Origin: Nostoc sp. 106C
GTDB taxonomy: Bacteria; Cyanobacteriota; Cyanobacteriia; Cyanobacteriales; Nostocaceae
Assembly (NCBI RefSeq): GCF_002154725.1
Contig: NZ_MTAW01000089.1
Location: 1 to 64,000, forward strand
DNA length: 64,000 bases
Reading direction: 5' to 3'
Shown: one piece after another, positions 17,816 through 25,407 of the stretch
Position numbering within the stretch: position 1 is the first letter of the stretch
Layout of the letters: each line of letters begins with the position of its first letter
Notes under the pieces: model-generated
What the model was told of the DNA's origin: nothing
Seen by the model: only the letters and a program-made list of their open reading frames with translations
Databases searched by the model: none
Position numbers and translations under genes: made by a program

Positions 17816-19068
17816 TGGTGAGGAGTATCCTGCAAAACTGTTTTTGAAACAATTCTAGTTTTCTTGCGATCGCTTTCCGATAACTCTTCACCAGCTTGCA
17901 AGCGAGTGGCAGAAGTTTGCAACACTGTTGCTGCACCTTTATCTCCCATTTGCAAGGCAGTTTTAGCAGCAGTTTGTAGCATTGTTGCCGCACCAGCGCG
18001 ATCGCCTTGTTGCAATTTCGCCTCTGCTAACTGAGTTTGGCGATACTTCGCTAATGCCAGGATAGAATGTTGCACTTCTGGATTAGCAGCGGGTTGGTAA
18101 ACTCTAGCCACATTTACATAAACTGGGATGTTAGGAGTGAATAACCCTGTCTTGTTGTTAGCGGGGTCATCGTAGCGGACTTGCAGATTTGCGATCGCTT
18201 GTTTGCCTTCGGGCAACTGTCCTAGATAAATATTAGCTAAAATTACTCGTTCCACATCTTTCATTAAGTCTCCCAAACGCACCGCAAAGCGTCCATCGCC
18301 TTCTGGTTGTACTGGTAACTCAATTGTATCTGGAGAAACTTGGGCAATCGGTTTAAGTTCCGCTAGCCGAACATTTGGCATTAGGGAAAATAGCAGATAA
18401 GCATTAGTTAAGCCAATTGTTTGAATTCGGTTAAACAATCGGCTAAATTCCTCCACTACTTGATCGGGCTTTTGAATGTAAGACAGTGTACCTAGTCCAG
18501 CATCGGCAATTTTTTCTAAAATATCCTGATTCCAGTTGTCACCAAATCCCAAGGTATTTAAAGTCAAGTTATAGTTAGCAGCCAAGTGGGCAAATTTTAA
18601 ACAGCGATCATTATCGCCATGTTCATTTTCGCCATCAGTTAATAAAAAAACTTGAGAAACAGTATCTTTTTTCCCCTTTGCCAACTCCTCAATGCCCAAA
18701 CGCAAACCTTCATCAATTGCCGTACCACCATCAGCACTCAAGCGGTTAATTTGCTTTTTGATGTGTTCTCGGTCTTCGATAACTTGATTAGGTACTAAGA
18801 CTTTGGCACGGTGATCGAAAACTACAACACTCAAGCGATCCCCAGGATTGAGTCTGTCAACCAAGCGATTTGCCGCTTGCTTGACAGTTTCTAGGGGCCG
18901 CCCATTCATCGAACCACTATGATCGAGAATTAGACATAAATTAACAGGGACATTGCGATCCAAAATTTCGCCGATCGCAGAAATCGAAAGGGATAACTGA
19001 CGCTGACTGTTCGGTTGATTTGCGTCTAAATTACTATCATTCAGGACGGGCTGCAAGTTAACTTTCAT
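17812..19068 (-). CDS. VWA-domain protein, upstream paralogue
   Basis: 418 aa, first of the two-gene unit. Same layout as its neighbour: a VWA domain with MIDAS DHSGSM, GGTAIDEGL and LLTDGENE, a beta-rich middle, and the shared C-terminal block KYRQTQLAEAKLQQGD through LQAGEELSE. The ATGA overlap at 17812-17815 implies translational coupling, so both proteins are likely made together. The two differ most in the loop after LLTDG, where the downstream paralogue has about ten extra residues. Confidence 0.88.
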   Translation of the reverse strand: MKVNLQPVLNDSNLDANQPNSQRQLSLSISAIGEILDRNVPVNLCLILDHSGSMNGRPLETVKQAANRLVDRLNPGDRLSVVVFDHRAKVLVPNQVIEDREHIKKQINRLSADGGTAIDEGLRLGIEELAKGKKDTVSQVFLLTDGENEHGDNDRCLKFAHLAANYNLTLNTLGFGDNWNQDILEKIADAGLGTLSYIQKPDQVVEEFSRLFNRIQTIGLTNAYLLFSLMPNVRLAELKPIAQVSPDTIELPVQPEGDGRFAVRLGDLMKDVERVILANIYLGQLPEGKQAIANLQVRYDDPANNKTGLFTPNIPVYVNVARVYQPAANPEVQHSILALAKYRQTQLAEAKLQQGDRAGAATMLQTAAKTALQMGDKGAATVLQTSATRLQAGEELSESDRKKTRIVSKTVLQDTPHQ

Positions 19069-19524
19069 AACGCAAAGTTCCTAGTGAGGATATACATTTT
19101 TATAAATAACTTCAAAACGCAACATTAGAACTACGGAAAACAAATACATTAATAAGCTGTAACGTCTTGAAACGTCAAAAGCTCAGAGTCAAGAAAAACT
19201 CTAAACCCTTGGCAGAGATGCTATTAATCGCGTCTCTACTGTTGACAGTCAATCATAGGCGATCGCCCATAACTAAGCATCAAAAAGGAATATTCCTTAA
19301 ACCTCTGTACCTTTACACCCCTACACCTTTTTTCGAGCTAGCCTTAACGAAAAAATATGCAACTTAAAATCGCAGTAGCTTATATTCAAGAATATCTTAG
19401 AAGCTAAGGATTAGCAGATGTTCAGCCCCCTGACTCATTAGCCAGAAATCCGCACCTTAAAGATAGCTAGCATCGCGCTAGTATGTATTACAGTTAACGG
19501 CATAATTTCAGGCGCTCAGTTGCT
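19069..19524. other. Spacer before clpR, no supported gene
   Basis: A 66-codon frame at 19167-19367 starts with TTG, is Lys/Leu-rich and shows no family features; I do not call it. The region holds the upstream control DNA of clpR and of the divergent VWA pair. Confidence 0.5.
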
Positions 19525-20187
19525 ATGGACATTTCCCCCATCAAGGCTGTTCAAGCCCCCTATTACGGCGATAACTCTTACCGGACACCGCCGCCAGATT
19601 TACCCTCCCTGTTGTTGAAGGAGCGAATTGTCTATCTTGGGATGCCCCTGGTGCCTGCTGTCACGGAGTTGATCGTCGCTCAACTACTATATTTACAGTC
19701 AGACGACCCCGAGAAGCCGATTAAAATCTATATCAACTCAACCGGCACATCCGGTTATAGTGGCGATCCAATTGGTTTTGAAACCGAAGCTTTCGCTATC
19801 TATGACACAATGAAATACATCAAGCCACCCATCCATACTATCTGCATTGGTTCAGCAATGGGTATGGCAGCGATGCTACTCGGTGCTGGTACTAAAGGTT
19901 GCCGCGCTAGTTTACCCAACGCTAATATTATCCTGCACCAACCTAAGAGCTACGCCCAAGGTCAAGCAACGGATATTCAAATTCGCGCGCGAGAAGTTCT
20001 GGCAAACAAGGCATCAATGGTTGATATCCTAGCTCACACCACTGGACAAGCCCCAGAAAAAATTTCCAAAGATATGGATCGCCTCTTCTACATGACTCCC
20101 TATCAAGCTAAAGAGTACGGTTTGATTGATAGAGTGTTTGAAAAAGAAGAACTTGCCAATCCACCTTTGCCTGCAAGCATCCTTTGA
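19525..20187 (+). CDS. clpR: ClpR, catalytically inactive ClpP paralogue
   Basis: 220 aa ClpP-fold protein. The active-site region reads GSAMGMAAMLLGAG where active ClpP has the AASMG serine, so Ser is replaced by Gly. The His position survives (NIILHQP). It also has an insertion GTSGYSGDPIGF where ClpP has GGMVTSG, typical of ClpR. In cyanobacteria ClpR joins ClpP3 in a mixed ring that works with ClpC, the essential housekeeping Clp protease. It sits directly before clpP3, in the usual order. Confidence 0.93.
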   Translation: MDISPIKAVQAPYYGDNSYRTPPPDLPSLLLKERIVYLGMPLVPAVTELIVAQLLYLQSDDPEKPIKIYINSTGTSGYSGDPIGFETEAFAIYDTMKYIKPPIHTICIGSAMGMAAMLLGAGTKGCRASLPNANIILHQPKSYAQGQATDIQIRAREVLANKASMVDILAHTTGQAPEKISKDMDRLFYMTPYQAKEYGLIDRVFEKEELANPPLPASIL

Positions 20188-20221
20188 TTTGTCATTTGTT
20201 ATTTAGCCTTTGTATTAGGCA

Positions 20222-20262
20222 AATGACTAATGACTAATGACTAATAACTAATTACAAACGGA
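20222..20262 (+). repeat. Heptamer repeat (ATGACTA) between clpR and clpP
   Basis: Runs of ATGACTA/ATAACTA variants fill most of the 84-base gap between the two clp genes. This is a typical STRR element; it does not interrupt either frame. Confidence 0.65.
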
Positions 20263-20271
20263 GTAGCGAAA

Positions 20272-20865
20272 ATGCCTATAGGTGTTCCTAAAGTTCCTTA
20301 CCGGATGCCCGGGGGGCAATTTACAGATTGGATTAGCATCTACGATCGCCTCTACCGAGAAAGAATTATTTTCTTGGGGCGAGATATTGATGACGAAATT
20401 GCCAATCAAATTATTGCTGTTATGCTATACCTGGACTCGGAAGATCCAGGTAAGGACATTTATTTGTACATCAATTCTCCTGGTGGTATGGTTACCTCAG
20501 GCTTGGCAATTTATGACACCATGCAACACATCAAATCAGATGTGGTAACAATATGTGTGGGTTTAGCTGCCTCAATGGGGTCTTTCCTGTTGGCTGCTGG
20601 CACTAAAGGCAAACGTATGGCATTGCCTCACTCACGGATTATGATTCACCAACCTTCTGGCGGAACCCGTGGACAAGCAACTGATATCGAAATTGAAGCT
20701 AGAGAGATTCTGAGGATTCGTAACCAGCTCAATCAGATTTATGCCAACAACACTGGTCAGACCATAGCCAAAATTGAAAAAGACATGGATCGTGACTTTT
20801 TCATGTCGGCCCAGGAAGCTAAAGAGTACGGTTTGATTGACCGTGTAATTGAAGAACGCCCGTAA
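20272..20865 (+). CDS. clpP: ATP-dependent Clp protease proteolytic subunit (ClpP3-type)
   Basis: 197 aa. The catalytic triad is intact: Ser in [14 protein letters not shown], His in [11 protein letters not shown], and Asp in the [12 protein letters not shown] segment. Placed after clpR, it matches ClpP3, which forms the mixed ClpP3/R core. It degrades unfolded or tagged proteins delivered by a Clp ATPase. A ribosome site (ACGGAG) precedes the ATG. Confidence 0.95.
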   Translation: MPIGVPKVPYRMPGGQFTDWISIYDRLYRERIIFLGRDIDDEIANQIIAVMLYLDSEDPGKDIYLYINSPGGMVTSGLAIYDTMQHIKSDVVTICVGLAASMGSFLLAAGTKGKRMALPHSRIMIHQPSGGTRGQATDIEIEAREILRIRNQLNQIYANNTGQTIAKIEKDMDRDFFMSAQEAKEYGLIDRVIEERP

Positions 20866-21093
20866 TTGGTGCAGGGGAGATGGGGAAGTGTGGGGAGAGA
20901 GGGGAGAAATGAACCATACTTTCTTTCTTAGCTCCCCCCATCCTCCCACACTTGCCACATTCCTTGTTTGCCCCATGCCCAAAATAAATTGTCAATACTG
21001 AACTTTCAATTAGAATATAACTCTTTATTATTAATTACTTCAGACTTTAAGTTGAAAGCTTGAAGCTGAATATTCGATAGCTGATAGCTCAAG

Positions 21094-21720
21094 ATGGATC
21101 TTGGAGATTACTACCGTATATTAGGTTTAAGATCGGGGGCCTCTTTTGCCGACATCAAAGCGTCTTACAGACGATTGGCGCAGCAATATCATCCCGATAT
21201 CAACCCAGATGACCACAAAGCTAAAGATAAATTTATTGCCTTGACAGAGGCTTACAAACTGCTGTTGACGGTAGTAATACCAGAAGATACGGTTGGCACA
21301 CAGTCGAGTCAATCGCCAGTAGCTGCGCGTCAGGAAACAAAGGCAACACCTCAGGAGAAAGCACCAGCAGCTTCGGTAAAAACCCAACAGGCGACGACAC
21401 CAAAACCACCAAGTGTTACAGCAATAGAACAGCGCCTAAAGTGGAAGACTTACGAGCAGTTGCAACGGTTTTTAAAAGAAAAACGTTATCCCCAAGCGAT
21501 CGCCTTAGTAGAAGCTTTGGCTGATCGTTTACCAGACGATGCAGAAGTTCGTCAGTGGCAAGCTATTGCTTATCAAGTTTGGGGACGAGTGCTAATTGAT
21601 CAACATCAGGTGCTCAAAGCCAGAATTTATCTCAAAAAAGCCCTCAAGACTGACCCCAACAACAAAGCTCTGTTCAATGAAGTGCAACGGGATTTCCAAC
21701 GCTTGGATCAGATTTTTTAA
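21094..21720 (+). CDS. J-domain protein with TPR-like C-terminus
   Basis: 208 aa. Residues 1-65 are a J domain with the HPD signature (YHPDINPDDH), which stimulates a DnaK partner. Residues 70-110 are a Thr/Ala/Pro-rich linker. Residues 115-208 look like two TPR-type helix pairs (RYPQAIALVEALADRLPDDAEVRQWQA, then LKARIYLKKALKTDPNNKAL). No zinc fingers or substrate barrel, so it is not a full DnaJ but a specialised co-chaperone. Its target is unknown. Confidence 0.88.
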   Translation: MDLGDYYRILGLRSGASFADIKASYRRLAQQYHPDINPDDHKAKDKFIALTEAYKLLLTVVIPEDTVGTQSSQSPVAARQETKATPQEKAPAASVKTQQATTPKPPSVTAIEQRLKWKTYEQLQRFLKEKRYPQAIALVEALADRLPDDAEVRQWQAIAYQVWGRVLIDQHQVLKARIYLKKALKTDPNNKALFNEVQRDFQRLDQIF

Positions 21721-21745
21721 GATATTACATAAAATTTATCAGAGT

Positions 21746-23077
21746 TTATCTTTGGGCGTGTACATAGTCTACAAAGTAAAATTTAGGACTTAGCCAGAAT
21801 CTTAGCCAAGTGTAAACGCTGAGGCTGGCTATTGCTGTAATCATCAAAGGTAAACCAAGCTTCATTCGCAATGTATCAGGAAGAATGGCAACTCCTGAGA
21901 CTACTGTGACAAAGTATGCCAAAAGTAACACTTGTAAGCGCTGGATATTTTTTAGCGCTCCACGACAGCTACTACAGTGCTGGGTATGTTGTTTGTAGCG
22001 ATCGAGCATTACCGAGCGATTATCGTTGATTGTTGGGCTTTCTGGAACTTTAATTCCCGCTTCGTTCCAAGGTAGTTGCCCGTGACAATACTTATCAAAC
22101 CAATTCCGAAATTCAATTACTAAGCGATCTGCGCTTGTAGCTAGTTTGTAAGCTGTTTTCCAACTTTCAACGGATGTTCTTTGTTGAAGAAAGTACTCTT
22201 GTTGTTGCAAGAGTACCATATCACCATCGAGAACCGAATTTCGAGTTTTAATATGTGTCCACCAACGTGGTATTAAACGTTGAAGTCTTGTAGCAAAATT
22301 GCGGGGAAATTGCGCTACAATTCTTGATTTACCTGGAGAAACGGGAATGCAGTAGGTGACAAGTCCTAACTGCTTACCAGAGTTACCAAGACCGATTGCA
22401 TATTCCAAGTGGCAAGGTGGTTCAAATGTGATTGTTGTTTTGTTGTTTCTGTCGATATATACTTCAATTAAATTTGGCGTTGATTGTGCAACTTTTAGAG
22501 GAATAGGTTTTCCTTGTTGGCGATCGCCTTGAACGCCATGATGGGCAAAAGGAACATGGCTAGGATCTGCGACATTTTCTACAAGGGTTTGCCAATCGTA
22601 TTCTAAGTCCCGTACAAAAGAATCCCAAACAAAACCTTTACTAGCATCTACTAAAGGTGATAAAGGTAACGATGTGGTAGCAGCATTTTCAGTTGATTTA
22701 GCATCCGGCCAGACCCAAAGTAAATCATTTTCTTGGCGAACTGGCAGCGAAATTGCGCACAAATTTTGTTGATTTTTGGTAATAACTTGTGAATCTTCAG
22801 CTTGGGGAATTTGGGTACAGATTCCTTGGGAATCAAATTGCCAGCCGTGATAGCTACACATTAAATTGCCTGTTTGCTCGTCAACACGTCCCTCACTCAA
22901 GGGAGCTAGGCGATGGGGACATCGATCTAGAAATACACGGTAAGTTTCAGATGTTTTAGGCTTCCAGATGACTAAGCGAAGCCCCAAAAGAGTTACTGGG
23001 GTTGGTTGCTTGGGATCGAGATCTTCAATTGGTGAGAGAGGATACCAGTGCTGAAAGAAGTTGAATTCAGATTGCAT
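21746..23077 (-). CDS. Rieske non-heme iron oxygenase, PaO/Tic55 family
   Basis: 443 aa. A Rieske 2Fe-2S site is made by CPHRLAPLSEG and CSYHGWQFD. The mononuclear iron motif is NVADPSHVPFAHHG. Near the C-terminus HCSSCRG is the redox CxxC typical of the pheophorbide a oxygenase (PaO), Tic55 and CAO group, followed by two hydrophobic helices (about 385-430) for membrane anchoring. Likely acts on a chlorophyll-derived tetrapyrrole or another pigment; the exact substrate cannot be read. It is convergent with the J-domain gene. Confidence 0.9.
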   Translation of the reverse strand: MQSEFNFFQHWYPLSPIEDLDPKQPTPVTLLGLRLVIWKPKTSETYRVFLDRCPHRLAPLSEGRVDEQTGNLMCSYHGWQFDSQGICTQIPQAEDSQVITKNQQNLCAISLPVRQENDLLWVWPDAKSTENAATTSLPLSPLVDASKGFVWDSFVRDLEYDWQTLVENVADPSHVPFAHHGVQGDRQQGKPIPLKVAQSTPNLIEVYIDRNNKTTITFEPPCHLEYAIGLGNSGKQLGLVTYCIPVSPGKSRIVAQFPRNFATRLQRLIPRWWTHIKTRNSVLDGDMVLLQQQEYFLQQRTSVESWKTAYKLATSADRLVIEFRNWFDKYCHGQLPWNEAGIKVPESPTINDNRSVMLDRYKQHTQHCSSCRGALKNIQRLQVLLLAYFVTVVSGVAILPDTLRMKLGLPLMITAIASLSVYTWLRFWLSPKFYFVDYVHAQR

Positions 23078-23536
23078 TTTACTTTTAATACCTTTAATGA
23101 TTTAATCAATTAGATTTGATAACAAACGCATCTAAAATATCTTTTAATGGCATATTTCATCACTATTTATCATGTTGGAAAAGTAACACTTGTGTTACAT
23201 ATCTGATTGAAGAAGCCTTATTTAAGTTTACTAACCTGTTCTCAGCCTTTTCTCTACTCGCAGGTTTAATTATTGTATATAAATAATAAAAAATCTCTAT
23301 AATTCTACTTTTAATTGTTTTGGCGAGACAATGATTAGCTACTCTTAAAAATGGGATACTGACAAAATGTAACTTGACGATCTCGAAAGTAGTATTATAA
23401 GTTTTAGAGAATTACATGTTTCAAAATTAAGTCTAAAGCATAACAATATTACCTTGTATAGGTGAAAACCTATCAAGGAGACTGCAATCTGGAAACTAAA
23501 AATCCCCGGATTTACGACTGGGGAATACTAAAGTTT
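23078..23536. other. Spacer before moaD, no gene
   Basis: AT-rich spacer without a supported gene. The moaD frame stays open back to a GTG at 23462, but the extra 25 residues are unlike MoaD; this stretch is more likely an untranslated leader. Confidence 0.5.
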
Positions 23537-23797
23537 ATGTCTAATTCTACAATTACTATAACTGTCAAGTTATTTGCTGCTTACCAAGAAGCCTATAAGG
23601 CCTCAGAACTGGTACTAGAATTTTCCAATGGTACGCCAGTGAGAGCAGTATGCGATCGCTTGATTGCGGAACATCCAGAACTGAGCCAATTGCGAGATAT
23701 TACCCGCTTTGGAATTAATCTGATATTTGTTGAACCGGATACACCCCTGCAAGATGGGGATGAAGTGGTGTTAATTCCACCAGTCAGTGGTGGTTAA
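23537..23797 (+). CDS. moaD: MoaD/ThiS-family sulfur carrier protein
   Basis: 86 aa from ATG at 23537. Beta-grasp fold: ITITVKLFAAYQEA start, ITRFGINLIFV middle, and the C-terminal PPVSGG ending in the Gly-Gly that is adenylated and turned into thiocarboxylate. MoaD supplies sulfur to molybdopterin synthase. No moaE or moeB adjoins, so it could also serve another sulfur-transfer pathway. Confidence 0.88.
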   Translation: MSNSTITITVKLFAAYQEAYKASELVLEFSNGTPVRAVCDRLIAEHPELSQLRDITRFGINLIFVEPDTPLQDGDEVVLIPPVSGG

Positions 23798-23931
23798 GGA
23801 CTTCTAGCTAAAAAAGGCAGAGGGGCAGGGAGCCGGGGGAGGAAGGAAATTATTATTATCTGAGTAAATTGGATAATTTATTTTCTGGCAGTCCCTTAAC
23901 ATAAATAGGCGATCGCTAGTAATAAAATCTG

Positions 23932-24348
23932 ATGACTAAACCAATAGTTTGGGTACATGGTGACTGTCTGAGTCCCCACAATCCTGCATTGCAAAAATAT
24001 CCCGACGTCCCAGCTATCTGGGTTTGGGACGATGCTTTGATAGCAGAATGGCAACTGAGCCTCAAACGCATCACCTTTATCTACGAATGCTTGCTAGAGT
24101 TACCTGTTGAAATTCGGCGTGGTAATGTAGCACAGGAAATTATCGCCTTTGCCCAAGAACATGATGCCGACTTAGTTGTCACCACCGCAAGTCCCAGTCC
24201 GCGCTTTGCGAATATCTGCAAGGAAGTTGAATCTTCTTTAGCTATGGAAGTGCTAGAGGTGGAACCGTTTTTTGATTACGACGGGTATATCGATCTCAAG
24301 CGGTTTTCCCGCTATTGGAAAGTTGCCGAGAAGTATGTTTGGGAATAA
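23932..24348 (+). CDS. Photolyase N-terminal-like Rossmann-domain protein
   Basis: 138 aa. PIVWVHGDCLSPHNPAL resembles the N-terminal alpha/beta domain of DNA photolyases and cryptochromes (IVWFRRDLRLHDNPAL), and AIWVWDDAL with EIRRGNVAQEIIAFA continues that pattern. The FAD-binding helical domain is absent, so it cannot repair DNA as a photolyase. It probably keeps only the fold; ligand and role are unknown. Length suggests a complete small protein rather than a truncation. Confidence 0.65.
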   Translation: MTKPIVWVHGDCLSPHNPALQKYPDVPAIWVWDDALIAEWQLSLKRITFIYECLLELPVEIRRGNVAQEIIAFAQEHDADLVVTTASPSPRFANICKEVESSLAMEVLEVEPFFDYDGYIDLKRFSRYWKVAEKYVWE

Positions 24349-24380
24349 GCAGGCGAATGGAATTCGCAGCTATACAGACA

Positions 24381-24400
24381 AAACCCACCGCCGTGGGTTT
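24381..24400 (+). terminator. Hairpin after the photolyase-like gene
   Basis: Perfect 8-bp stem AAACCCAC/GTGGGTTT with a CGCC loop, 33 bases after the stop codon. Only a weak T-rich tail follows. Confidence 0.5.
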
Positions 24401-24483
24401 CAAATTCTTTGAGTCCGCTTAGGCGAAGGGTAGCCACGATTTTTAATTGCCTGGTATATTTGCAAAGCTGAGATGCTTCCCTT

Positions 24484-24774
24484 ATTCACGAGTATCAAAG
24501 GCTCATTAATGGAGTTAAAAGGCTCGTTGACGGAGTTATAAGCCTCATTCACGAGTATCAAAGACTCGTTGACGGAGTTATAAGCCTCATTCACGAGTAT
24601 CAAAGACTCGTTAACGGAGTTATAAGCCTCATTCACGAATATCAAAGGCTCGTTGACGGAGTTATAAGCCTCATTCACGAGTATCAAAGACTCGTTAACG
24701 GAGTTAAAAGCCTCATTCACGAATATCAAAGACTCGTTAACGGAGTTCAAAGACTCATTCACGAGTATAAAACA
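24484..24774. repeat. 21/42-bp coding-capable tandem repeat
   Basis: About 14 copies of a 21-bp unit alternate between two forms (TTCACGAGTATCAAAGACTCG and TTGACGGAGTTATAAGCCTCA) to make a 42-bp period. Because 21 is a multiple of 3, frames stay open. On the minus strand an ATG-led frame (24400-24762, 120 aa) reads heptads of the type xSVNExL/xLVNExY with Val and Leu/Tyr spaced 3 and 4 apart, coiled-coil-like. No ribosome site or known family is evident. It may be a short real protein or only a repeat; I list it as repeat. Confidence 0.7.
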
Positions 24775-24951
24775 CTCAACCGCATAACATCTTGTTAAAA
24801 AAATATTCCTAAACTCCGGCTGAGAGCAAGAAATATCGTGGTTAGGAGCAGAAAATTGTTGTGCTACTAAGTTGGTATCACTATCTCCCTAAGTTTACTG
24901 AAAAAATTCCTTATAATCGTTGGTAATGGTCTAATATCGTACCAAATTACT

Positions 24952-25407
24952 ATGGAACCAATTACCGTCGGTGCGATCGCTCTTTTAACTTTTATCGGCA
25001 ATAAAGTCATTGATTGGTCAACAGAAAAGGCTTTGGATGCTGGTTTAGACAAAGCCAAGCAAGTTCTTAAAGCTAAATCACCCGAAACAGCCGCCGCTTT
25101 AGAAACCGCAACCGCACAAGCAGCCTTACCACCAGGAGAACGAGAATATATTGGCGAAGCTGTATTAGTAGAAGAGGTAAAAAAAGCAGCAGCAGCAGAC
25201 CCGGAAATTCAGGAAGCTGTCGAAGCATTAGGAAATCAAGCCAGTACTGCTGCACAAGCTAACCCAGAACTGGCAAAGGCTATTGCAGAGTTAACCGCAG
25301 CTATTAAAGCGCAAAGTCCGACAACGTTAGTCAATCCGCAAGGTGTAATCACTACGGGTGGTCAGACTACAGTCAAGGGTTCCACATTCAACTTTGGCAG
25401 CAAATGA
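24952..25407 (+). CDS. Small helical protein with C-terminal amyloid-like motif, candidate effector of the NLR
   Basis: 151 aa. It begins with a hydrophobic helix (ITVGAIALLTFIGNKVI, 4-20) followed by amphipathic Ala/Glu/Lys helices to about 122. A Thr/Gly/Gln-rich tail (131-150) contains GVITTGG and ends STFNFGSK. The same 20-residue motif is at residues 8-27 of the next protein, 13 of 20 positions identical. Known bacterial NLR systems pair an effector (often a Bell domain, with a membrane-active N-terminal helix) with an NLR through matching amyloid signalling motifs. By that logic this is the cell-death or membrane effector; this is inference. The stop overlaps the next start (ATGA). Confidence 0.7.
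   Translation: MEPITVGAIALLTFIGNKVIDWSTEKALDAGLDKAKQVLKAKSPETAAALETATAQAALPPGEREYIGEAVLVEEVKKAAAADPEIQEAVEALGNQASTAAQANPELAKAIAELTAAIKAQSPTTLVNPQGVITTGGQTTVKGSTFNFGSK

Noticed and set aside
19167-19367. Plus-strand 66-codon frame before clpR
   Set aside because: TTG start, low-complexity ends and no family features.
23462-23536. Longer MoaD start at GTG 23462
   Set aside because: The extra 25 residues do not fit the MoaD fold, and ATG 23537 starts exactly at the first beta strand.
24484-24774. CRISPR array in the 21/42-bp repeat
   Set aside because: The units are contiguous with no unique spacers between them.
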